The position numbers and the translations under genes were made by a program. From IMG/VR virus record IMGVR_UViG_3300047409_000294, positions 1 through 37,165 of that record: a stretch of DNA of 37,165 nt; one strand, written 5' to 3'. Each line of letters begins with the position of its first letter. The first letter of the stretch is position 1. The notes under the pieces were generated by a model. It did not search any database. It saw only the letters and a list, made by a program, of their open reading frames with translations, and was not told where the DNA came from. Source of the DNA: a virus. Below are positions 1 through 6,739 of this stretch, piece by piece.

Positions 1-618
1 CGGGAGGCTGGAACTGATCTAAACAATCAAGTCTATTCACTTCTTGAACAGTCAGGAAAGACTATAAATAGACCTATCGTTGGGGCTTACATCCAGGATG
101 TCTTGAAGAGGGTATCCAAGAATGAATTCTCTCAGGATGCCATCAAGGCTACCGAACGGGTATATGACCAGCTTCTAACTAATCCACTTCTGCCGAAGAA
201 TGTCCCTGCTTCTCAAGCGCAGGAGATAAAGCAGGCAATTTATTTCGATCTGAAGAAGAAATACGGTCAGTTGGGAACTGATACAGAAGAATCAATGAAA
301 GCTGTAGCAAGAGGATACAAGACGGAGATCGAAAAGGCTGTTCCAGAAGTAATACCACTTAATGCAAAAGCTTCCGACATATGGAATGCCATTAGCGTCT
401 CTGAGAGAAAAGCCTATATGGCGTTGACCAGTCATCCCAATGCAATTTCTTTCCTTGCTCACAGACCTGAATTGGCTGCGGCCTATCTGGCAAGCAAAAG
501 TGCGATGTTCAAATCTCTTGTAGCCAGAGCTATGAACGCATCCAAGACAGACGTTCCCGTAACCGCAGGAGCTTTAACAGGACTCGCAGCATCAGAGATA
601 CCAGTTAATAAACAATAA
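1..618 (+). CDS. C-terminal part of a probable virion protein (5' end outside window)
   Basis: The reading frame is open from base 1 and ends at TAA 616-618, so the window holds only the last ~205 residues. An internal TTG at 103 lies inside the frame and is unlikely to be the real start. The protein is hydrophilic, mostly helical in character and Lys/Glu/Ala-rich, with no signal peptide or membrane segment. I do not recognise the family. Its place just before the lysis-type genes fits the end of a large internal (ejection) or tail protein of a podovirus. That role is inferred from position only. Confidence 0.6.
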   Translation, partial: REAGTDLNNQVYSLLEQSGKTINRPIVGAYIQDVLKRVSKNEFSQDAIKATERVYDQLLTNPLLPKNVPASQAQEIKQAIYFDLKKKYGQLGTDTEESMKAVARGYKTEIEKAVPEVIPLNAKASDIWNAISVSERKAYMALTSHPNAISFLAHRPELAAAYLASKSAMFKSLVARAMNASKTDVPVTAGALTGLAASEIPVNKQ

Positions 619-636
619 AAGGAAGAGGATGAAAAC

Positions 637-930
637 TTGGAAGACCGCCGACGATTTGAGAAGTTCGTAGAGGATAGTTATGCAAACATCCTCACGCGGT
701 TGGAGAACTGCGAGCGACGCCAAGGCAATGACAATGGCATATGGAATGGACAGGAGCAAAGGTCCGCCCTCTTCAGCGACAGGCAGGTGGAATGGCTCGA
801 AAAGTTTCATGAGAAGCAGAACAAGATCATCGTGGGTGACGCGGCTCTACGGCTCATTGGCGTCGCTATTGGGGCGTTTTTTACTGGCGTTATTGCGTCC
901 GCGCTCGCGTTCTTCGGGATCAAGCACTAA
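637..930 (+). CDS. Small phage membrane protein, possible holin-like
   Basis: 97 residues. A charged N-terminal half (about 1-70, Glu/Arg/Lys-rich helix) is followed by one hydrophobic segment near residues 72-92 (ALRLIGVAIGAFFTGVIASA) and a short His-ending tail. The start is TTG 637, chosen because a GGAAGAGG Shine-Dalgarno lies 8 bases upstream; the nearby ATG at 629 is in another frame and stops at once. The layout (coiled helix plus C-terminal anchor) resembles small phage membrane proteins near lysis genes such as XhlA-type proteins. Holin function is not proven. Confidence 0.65.
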   Translation: MEDRRRFEKFVEDSYANILTRLENCERRQGNDNGIWNGQEQRSALFSDRQVEWLEKFHEKQNKIIVGDAALRLIGVAIGAFFTGVIASALAFFGIKH

Positions 931-935
931 GAAAC

Positions 936-1211
936 ATGATGGATGAAAACTGGCGTCTTGTCCTCATAGCTGCGATAACACACGCACCAGAGATTGTGGC
1001 AGCCATTGCTGCGCTTACAGCCGCTGTCTTCTCAGGTATTAATACATGGCACACCATCAAAGCACGTAAGGAAATGAACGGCATGAAGCACGAGCTTGTG
1101 CAGGCCGTTACCGGGCAGGCAAAGGCTGAAGGTATCCTGGAGGGCAAGGATATTGCACAGGCGCATCAGGATGAACTTCGCGGCACGGCTGAAGACAGGA
1201 AGGTTCCGTGA
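936..1211 (+). CDS. Small phage membrane protein, possible holin
   Basis: 91 residues with one clear membrane segment near residues 8-33 (Ala/Ile-rich), then a charged helical tail rich in Lys, Glu and Gln. ATG codons at 936 and 939 are both in frame; either could be the start. It follows the preceding membrane protein by 5 bases, in what looks like a lysis module. A single N-terminal membrane segment with a charged cytoplasmic tail fits a class III type holin or a spanin-like accessory, but there is no diagnostic motif. Confidence 0.6.
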   Translation: MMDENWRLVLIAAITHAPEIVAAIAALTAAVFSGINTWHTIKARKEMNGMKHELVQAVTGQAKAEGILEGKDIAQAHQDELRGTAEDRKVP

Positions 1212-1212
1212 A

Positions 1213-1425
1213 GTGCATCGCTTTCCAGACGATTTCGAGATTGGTGACAAGGTGAGACTGAGCGCAACAGGATTGGACAGGAAGGTTCATCAACCGTTCC
1301 GCCATAAGCCAGTTACCGGGCACAACGGGCATGGGTGTGTTCTGGTGAATGTTGCAAAGAGTGGGGCGAAGCGGCCCCGTATCCGGCCATTCGATCCGGA
1401 ATTTTTGGAAAAGGAGTTGCCATGA
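1213..1425 (+). CDS. Small unknown phage protein
   Basis: 70 residues, basic and rich in His, Arg and Pro, with no membrane segment. I place the start at GTG 1213, because an AGGAAGG ribosome site sits about 9 bases upstream and it avoids a long overlap with the gene before it; the frame is open further upstream, to about 1096, but that part reads like out-of-frame coding. Phrases such as IGDKVRLSATG suggest a small beta-barrel fold. Its stop (TGA 1423-1425) overlaps the next ATG at 1422, so the two are translationally coupled. Function unknown. Confidence 0.55.
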   Translation: MHRFPDDFEIGDKVRLSATGLDRKVHQPFRHKPVTGHNGHGCVLVNVAKSGAKRPRIRPFDPEFLEKELP

Positions 1426-1583
1426 TTATCTATCTGTCTTTGCTCGTAGCTCTCATAGGCGTTCTGATGTATGCGCTCTACACTAATGTAAAGCTCGCTG
1501 AGATCGGGCGCATAGCTTATTTCTCAGGACTCCTAGCTTTCCTTCTACAGGTCGCTCCGCATTTGGTAGGGCTGACAAAATGA
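1422..1583 (+). CDS. Two-segment small membrane protein, possible holin
   Basis: 53 residues, almost wholly hydrophobic: one membrane segment at about 3-20 and a second at about 30-48, with a short polar turn (NVKLAEIG) between. Starts at ATG 1422 with a 4-base ATGA overlap with the gene before it and the same kind of overlap with the gene after it (ATG 1580). Size, two membrane segments and location among lysis-type genes fit a class II holin. No sequence motif proves it. Confidence 0.6.
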   Translation: MIIYLSLLVALIGVLMYALYTNVKLAEIGRIAYFSGLLAFLLQVAPHLVGLTK

Positions 1584-1753
1584 CCTTCGAAATCTATAAA
1601 TCGCGTGGCAAATTCCGGTGGCGTCTGAAGGGCGACAACGGAGAGATCGTAGCCTCTGGCGAAGGCTATACCCGCAAGGCAAAGGTGCTTGAGGCGATCG
1701 ATCTTCTCAAGTCCACCAACGACGGCGTTCCTACCGAAGACCTGACCCTGTGA
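1580..1753 (+). CDS. DUF1508 (YegP-like) domain protein
   Basis: 57 residues. The N-terminal half matches the DUF1508/YegP repeat pattern: MTFEIYKSRGKFRWRLKGDN, then GEIVASGEGYTRKA, i.e. the usual F-x-Y-x3-G-x-[FY]-R-W-x-L-x3-N-G-x-I-[VI]-A-x-G-E-x-Y run. Bacterial YegP proteins usually carry two such repeats; this one has a single repeat plus a short acidic tail. ATG 1580 overlaps the previous stop by 4 bases, and GTG 1750 of the next gene overlaps this stop. The biochemical role of DUF1508 is not well defined. Confidence 0.75.
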   Translation: MTFEIYKSRGKFRWRLKGDNGEIVASGEGYTRKAKVLEAIDLLKSTNDGVPTEDLTL

Positions 1754-1845
1754 CGTTCCTGCAAGGACTCACCTACGGAATAGCGGTTGGCATCGTTATC
1801 GGTGCAGCAGCAGCCTCTATAGCCTATGCGTTTCTGGTGAAATGA
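1750..1845 (+). CDS. Tiny single-span membrane peptide
   Basis: 31 residues, nearly all one membrane helix (Gly/Ala/Ile-rich, about residues 6-28) ending in Leu-Val-Lys. It starts at GTG 1750, which overlaps the TGA of the gene before it (GTGA), and its own TGA overlaps ATG 1842 of the next gene (ATGA). This unbroken chain of 4-base overlaps is the main reason to believe such a short gene. It sits immediately before the DUF5675 gene, so a lysis-accessory role is plausible but unproven. Confidence 0.5.
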   Translation: MTFLQGLTYGIAVGIVIGAAAASIAYAFLVK

Positions 1846-2279
1846 ACCTCATCCTCAAGCGCAGACCGTCTTTAGTGGATTGCACCATCGGGGAGCTGTT
1901 CGAGGACGATACAAAACTGTGCTACACCCTAGAGGATGTTGTTAGGGAAGTCCCTGGAAAGCCAGTCCCTGAGTGGAAGATCGCTGGGGAGACTGCAATA
2001 CCTGAAGGACGGTATAAGATCACGGTAACTCACTCTCAACACTTCAACCGAGACTTGCCTCTCCTGAACGGTGTTCCAGGTTTCCTAGGGGTACGGATTC
2101 ATCCAGGTAATACAGACGAAGATACTGAGGGTTGTATTCTCGTCGGGACGGCTGTAGCAGGAGACTCTATCAACGAATCACGCAAGGCATTTGAGAGTCT
2201 CTTCCATGACATCAGGGACGCAATAGATGTAGGGGAGGAAGTCTGGATCACAATTTCAACCAACGGAGAACCGAAATGA
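1842..2279 (+). CDS. DUF5675 family protein, possible lysis enzyme
   Basis: 145 residues. It has the pattern I associate with DUF5675: an N-terminal strand (LILKRRP), the phrase CYTLEDVVRE near residue 27, AIPEGRYKI, and the core IHPGNTDEDTEGCILVG around residues 85-101. The His...Gly-Cys spacing in that core recalls the active site of L,D-transpeptidase-like proteins, with His86 and Cys98 as candidate active-site residues. The gene lies among putative holins and a lipoprotein, so a peptidoglycan-directed role is a fair inference. Catalysis is not demonstrated by sequence alone. Confidence 0.7.
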   Translation: MNLILKRRPSLVDCTIGELFEDDTKLCYTLEDVVREVPGKPVPEWKIAGETAIPEGRYKITVTHSQHFNRDLPLLNGVPGFLGVRIHPGNTDEDTEGCILVGTAVAGDSINESRKAFESLFHDIRDAIDVGEEVWITISTNGEPK

Positions 2280-2611
2280 TGAAACGAAAATATCATGCAT
2301 TTGTACTGCTGCTTCTCTTGCAAGGCTGTGCCGCTCTTGGCCTTCCGCAGCCCACCACGTTCAACGAGAAAGTTGCCGTGGCATATACGACCGTGACGCA
2401 GATTCGAAGCGTTGCGACCAGCCTCGTCAGCTCCGGGAAAATCTCGCCCGACGACGCGCAGAACGTCCAGAATCAGGCTAACCATGCCCGTGACGGTATC
2501 GACATTGCGAGGAAGGTCTACGCTACCGACCCGAAGGGCGGCGATACCAAACTCGCCTCCGCCACACTGATTCTGAACGCTCTGGACACCTACTTGAAAG
2601 GACGCCAATGA
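2276..2611 (+). CDS. Phage lipoprotein, possible o-spanin-like
   Basis: 111 residues with a type II signal peptide: MMKRKY basic start, hydrophobic run FVLLLL, then a lipobox L-Q-G-C with Cys18 as the lipidated residue. The mature part is helical and Ala/Asn/Gln-rich with no membrane segment. ATG codons at 2276 and 2279 are both in frame and overlap the previous stop. An outer-membrane lipoprotein beside putative holins fits an outer spanin, although the mature part is longer than in many o-spanins. Strong call as a lipoprotein; the lysis role is inferred. Confidence 0.7.
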   Translation: MMKRKYHAFVLLLLLQGCAALGLPQPTTFNEKVAVAYTTVTQIRSVATSLVSSGKISPDDAQNVQNQANHARDGIDIARKVYATDPKGGDTKLASATLILNALDTYLKGRQ

Positions 2612-2796
2612 CCGCCGCAGAAATCATCTCTCTTCTGGCATCGCTCGCCAACGCGCAATCTTCCCTCGCTGCGCTATTCGCAAAGGCTCATTCCGAGGGA
2701 CGCGAAGTTTCCGATGCTGAACTCGATTCGCTCGCGCACGACGATGACACCGCGCAGGCTATCCTCGATGCCGCTATCAAGAAGGCTCGCGGCTAA
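2608..2796 (+). CDS. Small helical phage protein
   Basis: 62 residues, Ala/Leu/Asp-rich and predicted helical (IISLLASLANAQSSLAALFA, then an acidic stretch with several Asp). ATG 2608 overlaps the previous gene's TGA by 4 bases. The N-terminal part is amphipathic rather than a real membrane span. The pattern is common among small proteins next to phage lysis genes. Function unknown. Confidence 0.6.
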   Translation: MTAAEIISLLASLANAQSSLAALFAKAHSEGREVSDAELDSLAHDDDTAQAILDAAIKKARG

Positions 2797-2797
2797 G

Positions 2798-2899
2798 GTG
2801 TTTCAGTGCAAGGCCCATTTGGGCAAGGAGGGTCCGAACTCATATTCACACTCACTGAGGGCCACGGGGAGTTGTGAGCTTCCCGTGGTAACACCGTGA
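2798..2899 (+). CDS. Doubtful 33-residue ORF between two small genes
   Basis: Reading frame from GTG 2798 to TGA 2897-2899, whose stop overlaps the GTG start of the next gene at 2896 (GTGA), the same coupling seen in the rest of this block. There is no good ribosome site and the peptide (MFQCKAHLGKEG...) has no recognisable feature. It may just be the leader of the next gene. Listed because the overlap architecture fits; it could well be non-coding. Confidence 0.25.
   Translation: MFQCKAHLGKEGPNSYSHSLRATGSCELPVVTP
2862..2888 (+). other. Hairpin just before a secreted-protein gene
   Basis: CCACGGG (2862-2868) pairs with CCCGTGG (2882-2888) around a 13-base loop, ending 7 bases before GTG 2896. 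There is no T-run after it, so it is not a classical terminator on this strand. It may affect translation of the gene at 2896, which has no obvious Shine-Dalgarno. Confidence 0.35.
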
Positions 2900-3219
2900 C
2901 TTTCATTGCAAGACTTCTTCTGTATGGATTTGCGATAGGGCTGGCGTTTGGGATCATGGCCTGCGCCTTGGCTGACGACTGGGAAAAGTACAACCAGCCT
3001 GGGCAGAAGCCTGGGGTGAGGGATGCGGACATGACCGACCCTCAACGAGCGGCGATCGACAAAGTGCTCATCAAAATGCAGCGGTGTCGCGACTCAGCTA
3101 TGGCCTACCAGCACATGAAGGCGAACATGGTGGATCTGGCTGTGGAGGCGCATACGAAGAAACCTCAACCGCTGGACTACTACCACGAGGCTTACAAGGA
3201 GTGCATGGCTAGGCCATGA
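2896..3219 (+). CDS. Secreted/periplasmic small phage protein
   Basis: 107 residues. An N-terminal signal sequence (hydrophobic LLLYGFAIGLAFGIMACALA) is followed by a plausible cleavage site before ADDWEKY. The mature part is charged, with two Cys (in QRCRDS and KECMARP) that could form a disulfide. Start GTG 2896. Its end overlaps by 11 bases the end of the first leftward gene (3209), so this is the convergent border of the two transcription units. Possible lysis accessory or periplasmic exclusion protein; no family recognised. Confidence 0.6.
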   Translation: MTFIARLLLYGFAIGLAFGIMACALADDWEKYNQPGQKPGVRDADMTDPQRAAIDKVLIKMQRCRDSAMAYQHMKANMVDLAVEAHTKKPQPLDYYHEAYKECMARP

Positions 3220-3460
3220 AGACGCACTGGCACTCTGGCGTTGTTTTCTCGCAATTGGAGCAGTATCCGGCATCCAGGCAGGCTCGGCGATAGGCTTGAA
3301 GTGCTGCCTCGTGCTCCATCCTGGCGGAGAACTCACGCTCACTGGCTTTATGATGGACGCGCTCAAGCCTATCGGCAATGATCCGCAGCTTGGTGAGCTT
3401 AGGATTAGTAGGTATCACTCTAGCCCCGCTTGCGCTTACTCTTGGAGGCTTGCCGTACAC
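3209..3460 (-). CDS. Small Cys-rich phage protein
   Basis: Up to 83 residues. The C-terminal end holds CSNCEKTTPECQC, a likely zinc-binding cluster; the centre is an Arg/Glu/Ala-rich helix. The start is uncertain: GTG 3460 gives the longest frame but has AAGGAG only 1 base away, while GTG 3418 sits 1 base after the TAG stop of the upstream gene (3420-3422) and would give 69 residues. Last gene of the leftward operon. Function unknown. Confidence 0.5.
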   Translation of the reverse strand: MYGKPPRVSASGARVIPTNPKLTKLRIIADRLERVHHKASEREFSARMEHEAALQAYRRACLDAGYCSNCEKTTPECQCVFMA

Positions 3461-3611
3461 GCTCCTTTACGGCATTGAGCAGTCGCTCGATGTCCTCGCA
3501 GGTATAAGGCGGGTTCCCGATGACAGCGGACGGCCCGGTGAGCAGCGGGTCAAGCCATGTGTGCGGCACTTCGTCCTCCACCGCTCTCTCTGCCTTCGCG
3601 GCCTTGGTCAT
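3420..3611 (-). CDS. Small unknown phage protein
   Basis: 63 residues from ATG 3611, which overlaps the previous stop by 4 bases (ATGA). The N-terminal half has KAERAVEDEVPHTWLDPLL, then TGPSAVIGNPPYTCEDIERL and a basic tail (SKSKRKRG). No membrane segment or known domain. The frame is open further upstream, but the overlap rule seen throughout this operon favours 3611. Function unknown. Confidence 0.55.
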   Translation of the reverse strand: MTKAAKAERAVEDEVPHTWLDPLLTGPSAVIGNPPYTCEDIERLLNAVKERVRQASKSKRKRG

Positions 3612-4066
3612 TCGATTTTGGTCTTTGCGCTGGCCTTCGCGGTGCGGACAAGCTCGGAGTGCGGGGCGGCGGTAGCCCACATAACTAGTGACTGATTGTC
3701 AGCAGAATACGCTCTAATTTTGCCATCAGAGACCGTTTCTCTTGATAGGGACGGGTGCGTGACTCGGGCAACTTTCTGCCCATCAATCTCCACGAAGTAG
3801 GCGGTGTAGAAAGGCATCTCTAGCGATAGCGTTTGCAGGTTGGAAATTAGTTTCCCAACGGTGGAGATAGGCCACTCCCATGAACGCTCGCCACCCATCC
3901 CCTCGGGCACCTTACCGGCTGGCCGGCGGAGGCAAGCGCGCATCACGTCACGCACCATCGTCGCGAATCGTGGGGTGAGGGTAATGTTCTTTCCGCACTC
4001 GCTCCCTTGGAATACCCGAGTTATTTCCTCTTCCGTTGTATTCACCAATGCACGAAGATTGGTCAT
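3608..4066 (-). CDS. Unknown phage protein, 152 residues
   Basis: Start at ATG 4066 (MTNLRALVNTTEEE), overlapping the upstream gene's TGA by 4 bases and preceded by AAAAGGG; an in-frame ATG at 4093 has no ribosome site. Mixed alpha/beta composition, no Cys cluster and no membrane segment. I do not recognise a family. It lies in the early leftward operon of small accessory proteins. Confidence 0.6.
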   Translation of the reverse strand: MTNLRALVNTTEEEITRVFQGSECGKNITLTPRFATMVRDVMRACLRRPAGKVPEGMGGERSWEWPISTVGKLISNLQTLSLEMPFYTAYFVEIDGQKVARVTHPSLSRETVSDGKIRAYSADNQSLVMWATAAPHSELVRTAKASAKTKIE

Positions 4067-4287
4067 GGCTTGGCCCTTTTCTGTAACTTCCATTGATGCT
4101 CAGAAATTGCACCATCGAAATTAGTCATGAATTCAGACCATATCCAGCGAGAGCACTTACCGCATAGCCATTGAATTTCTCGGCGTCTAAGTCTCGCATC
4201 AGCATCGGCACAAGCCTGTAGATACCCAAGGGAAGGCGAGCGCGGATGGTTACGGCAGAATTCATGAGCAAACATAGGCGCAATCAT
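4063..4287 (-). CDS. Small zinc-finger-like phage protein
   Basis: 74 residues. It contains a CGKCSRWIW motif after an upstream Cys/His stretch (HEFCRNH), so a Cys/His zinc site is likely, and the C-terminal part carries SEHQWKLQK. ATG 4287 overlaps the stop of the tiny upstream ORF (TGA 4284-4286). Many phage proteins of this type bind nucleic acid, but the exact role is unknown. Confidence 0.55.
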   Translation of the reverse strand: MIAPMFAHEFCRNHPRSPSLGYLQACADADARLRRREIQWLCGKCSRWIWSEFMTNFDGAISEHQWKLQKRAKP

Positions 4288-4349
4288 TCCCCCTCCCGTG
4301 CCGCGATCTGCTCCCCTGCGCTCTCGCCCTGTTCGCGTGGCTTAGTCAT
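4284..4349 (-). CDS. Doubtful 21-residue coupled ORF
   Basis: ATG 4349 follows the TAG of the upstream gene by 2 bases with AAAGGA as ribosome site, and its TGA overlaps the ATG of the next gene at 4287. The peptide (MTKPREQGESAGEQIAAREG) is hydrophilic. It could be a real micro-gene or a translational coupler; size alone makes it doubtful. Confidence 0.35.
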   Translation of the reverse strand: MTKPREQGESAGEQIAAREGE

Positions 4350-4351
4350 GG

Positions 4352-4825
4352 CTATCCTTTGAGTTCTTGATAGATACGCGCCGCTTTGTTTCTGGCAACT
4401 TCCAGCGTCATGTCCTTTGAGTAAGCTATGTCAGCCAGAGCCGATAAAGCTGCGGCTTTCAGTTCGTCCACGCATCCAGGCAAATCTCCCATTGCTTGAC
4501 AGTCGGGGAAGCGCTCGAACAGCAGTTTCAGCACCGTCCATTGAGCATCCCTCTCGCGTTCGGCGGCTTGGAGGGCGCGTTCGAGGTCGCGCGCAAACCA
4601 AGCCTGGACAACTTCATAGACACCACAGGCACCATTGACATTCATAACAACTTCATCCGTCCTCGGCGTCCCCGACTCAGCTACGGGAGGGCGGGTGGGG
4701 GTTGGTTCCTCAACTTTACGCAGCGGGCGATGGCAGGTCGAGTGTTCGTAGCCGGTTAAGCGGCTATGCACGACCGACATTTCGGACGCGAATGTTCGGC
4801 AGAAGTCGCAATACCATTTGCTCAC
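4352..4825 (-). CDS. Phage protein with N-terminal zinc motif and Ead/Ea22-like coil
   Basis: 157 residues. The N-terminus has CDFC and a following His/Cys pair (HSTCH), a probable zinc knuckle. The middle has TPRTDEVV and FARDLERALQAAERERDAQ, a coiled-coil phrase widespread in Ead/Ea22-type early phage proteins. The C-terminus is helical. It belongs to the leftward early operon. Proteins of this type are accessory; no enzymatic role is implied. Confidence 0.6.
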   Translation of the reverse strand: MSKWYCDFCRTFASEMSVVHSRLTGYEHSTCHRPLRKVEEPTPTRPPVAESGTPRTDEVVMNVNGACGVYEVVQAWFARDLERALQAAERERDAQWTVLKLLFERFPDCQAMGDLPGCVDELKAAALSALADIAYSKDMTLEVARNKAARIYQELKG

Positions 4826-4828
4826 GTC

Positions 4829-5050
4829 CTACTCCTCTCTGGCGGGTGCGGGGTCATCTGGTATTGGCTCCCAGTCCCATTCCAATTCGCTGAATGCTGA
4901 CGCCGCATCCCTGCAAGCATTCACGGCGACTAGGGCTTGCTGCACGGCGAGGGCGGCATCGTGTTCCTGCTCGATATTCAGCTTGCGTCCGAGTTCAGCG
5001 AGCACCTTGACCATTTCTAGCAGCTTTTCATCAACTGTTAGCGATTCCAT
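4829..5050 (-). CDS. Small helical phage protein
   Basis: 73 residues from ATG 5050 (MESLTVDEKLLEMVKVL), preceded by a GGAGGGG ribosome site; TGA of the upstream gene overlaps by one base (TGATG). Helical, acidic, with Ala/Leu repeats and a Trp/Pro-rich acidic end (EWDWEPIPDD). No recognised family. Confidence 0.6.
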   Translation of the reverse strand: MESLTVDEKLLEMVKVLAELGRKLNIEQEHDAALAVQQALVAVNACRDAASAFSELEWDWEPIPDDPAPAREE

Positions 5051-6123
5051 CACCCCTCCCCCTTGCCGCTCACCCGGAGCATGGCGGTGTCGGCAAGGGC
5101 AGCGCGGGCGTCTGCCATCCATGCGATGATTGGATTGTTGTGCTCGGGATTATGTTCAGCCACTCGATAACCCGCTAGCCCCATCATTTTGTAAGCGCGA
5201 TCTACAAGATTCTCTAAAGTGCCGTTTCGCGTCAGTATTGCGCCAACTTTTTGAGCAGATATTTCCACAGCTTCATCGCCGTTTTGAACTGCACACGGTC
5301 TGATTCCCGGAAAGTAAAGCGCATTGTAGTAGTGCTCATTCGTCTTGTGAGCGCGCTGAAATGCTTTCTCTGTAGTGTTCAGATCCTCACGCATCCTCCC
5401 CGCATCCGCCTCCAGCCTTTCGATGAGGCGAGCGGCGGCTTCGCGCAGGTGGTATCTGTCGGAAGCGGTGACGCCTTCGTTCTGATGATCTTGCAGCCTC
5501 TCCACCATCTCCTGTGCGGTAGGTGCGGCCCCTTCCGGGTACTGTACTGCCGGAACCGGTGCCATGCGGCTGGCGGTTGAAGCCGCCATAGCAGCAGGGA
5601 GTTCCGGAGGGGCCGCATTCGTTTGCTCGGCGGGCTTGGCGATACCCGCAGCGATTAGACCGGCTTCGATACCATCGGCGGGCTTGGCGTGTAAAGGATC
5701 ATCCCAAGCGCATACCGTGTCTTCACATAGCTCCGGTGAAGTGCATCTATCGCAGGGCTTGAACTCGGCGGGCTTGGCAGATATGGCGCGGATGCGTCTC
5801 GCTATGGCATTCTTAGCCACGCTTGTTACGTTGCCAGTCTGCTCACACACCCTCGCCGCTTCCTCCAGCGCCTCCTCCCGCCCATCTTTGTGGGTGGCGA
5901 GTCGAAGAAGCTCTCGTCCAGCGGCTTCAATCTTTGGTAAATCGTCCTGATCCCCGTGGACGGCCATGTAAAGGCGCTCGCTCCAGCCGAGTAATTGAAC
6001 TTCCGTCACCGCCACCGGACGCTGCTCGGGGGAGGCGTGTAGTGGATCATGGAAGGCGCATACGGTGTCCTCGCAAAGCTCTGGAGAAGTGCAGCTGTCG
6101 CATGGCTTGAACTTAGTGTTCAT
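5050..6123 (-). CDS. Modular early phage protein with duplicated Cys module
   Basis: 357 residues from ATG 6123 (AAAGGG upstream). Two near-identical modules lie at about residues 5-30 and 121-146, each reading FKPCD-x-CTSPELCEDTVCA, i.e. Cys-x2-Cys-x5-Cys-x4-Cys, suited to bind one zinc each. Between and after them are Ala/Glu-rich helices, including EEALEEAARVCEQ, a phrase common in early phage proteins, and a coiled coil near residues 215-260. It looks assembled by shuffling of small phage modules. Function unknown; perhaps nucleic-acid or protein binding. Confidence 0.6.
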   Translation of the reverse strand: MNTKFKPCDSCTSPELCEDTVCAFHDPLHASPEQRPVAVTEVQLLGWSERLYMAVHGDQDDLPKIEAAGRELLRLATHKDGREEALEEAARVCEQTGNVTSVAKNAIARRIRAISAKPAEFKPCDRCTSPELCEDTVCAWDDPLHAKPADGIEAGLIAAGIAKPAEQTNAAPPELPAAMAASTASRMAPVPAVQYPEGAAPTAQEMVERLQDHQNEGVTASDRYHLREAAARLIERLEADAGRMREDLNTTEKAFQRAHKTNEHYYNALYFPGIRPCAVQNGDEAVEISAQKVGAILTRNGTLENLVDRAYKMMGLAGYRVAEHNPEHNNPIIAWMADARAALADTAMLRVSGKGEG

Positions 6124-6159
6124 TTTATTTCCCTTTGTAGGACCGCTCCGCACGTTCCC

Positions 6160-6495
6160 TTACGAATAAGCTTTTAGAGGAACAATCGTAGGATCACTCC
6201 ATGTAACTTGGTGATTCGCTCCGAAGGCAAACATCAATTCCAGAAGATCGCTCATCTGAGACTTTGTCATGCGTGAGGTGTGTTCGCCAAGTACCACAAA
6301 CCCACCGTCAATTCCCGGTACGACGTCCTGTTTCTTGAGAGAAGCGGTAAATATATCTTTCCAAGCCCACGGCGAGAGTTTCCTACTGTACCAATCGACT
6401 TGCCGTGATACATCGCCAAGCATGGCCCAGAGCTTGGAATTCTGATCCAGTGTCCGCAGTACGAATTGATGTCCGCAGTTAGGGCAAGCATCCAT
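6160..6495 (-). CDS. ninB: NinB (Orf) family recombination protein with N-terminal zinc motif
   Basis: 111 residues. From TLDQNSKLWAMLGDVSRQV through WAWKDIFTASLKKQ and TSRMTKSQMSDLLELMFAF it follows the NinB/lambda Orf pattern. Orf is a recombination mediator that binds single-stranded DNA in the lambda Red pathway. The start MDACPNCGHQF carries a CPNC zinc motif in place of the longer N-terminal domain of lambda NinB (~146 residues), so this is a shortened or swapped variant. It pairs with the NinG-like gene at 12825 and the possible annealing protein at 6732. Confidence 0.8.
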   Translation of the reverse strand: MDACPNCGHQFVLRTLDQNSKLWAMLGDVSRQVDWYSRKLSPWAWKDIFTASLKKQDVVPGIDGGFVVLGEHTSRMTKSQMSDLLELMFAFGANHQVTWSDPTIVPLKAYS

Positions 6496-6502
6496 GGTTC
6501 TC

Positions 6503-6739
6503 TTAGCAAGGAACCCTGAGCAGGGGTGCGGGGACGGCCCTGAGTACCCGTTGTTGAGCTTTGCGAAGCTTTAGCGAAGAAAAGCTATACAGCTTCAAGT
6601 CTAAGCCCGTTTCTGATGGAAACCGCCAATAGACGGTCTTGTGTGTCTTCTTGGGACGAGGACCGGGAATAAATACCTCTTGACAACTACCTGTAGTGGT
6701 TGTCCTCCGCAAGACCACAATATGTAGGGTGCTAGGCAT
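6503..6739 (-). CDS. Doubtful small ORF between NinB and annealing-protein genes
   Basis: 78 residues from ATG 6739, overlapping the previous stop by 8 bases. Arg/Lys-rich, without a clear ribosome site or known motif. It fills an otherwise empty ~235-base gap between NinB and the gene at 6732. It may be real because the whole operon is densely coding, but the composition is not convincing. Confidence 0.3.
   Translation of the reverse strand: MPSTLHIVVLRRTTTTGSCQEVFIPGPRPKKTHKTVYWRFPSETGLDLKLYSFSSLKLRKAQQRVLRAVPAPLLRVPC

Noticed and set aside
3840-4124. Plus-strand ORFs in 3.3-9.2 kb
   Set aside because: All are complements of the leftward operon, without ribosome sites; the minus-strand genes show consistent 4-base overlaps.
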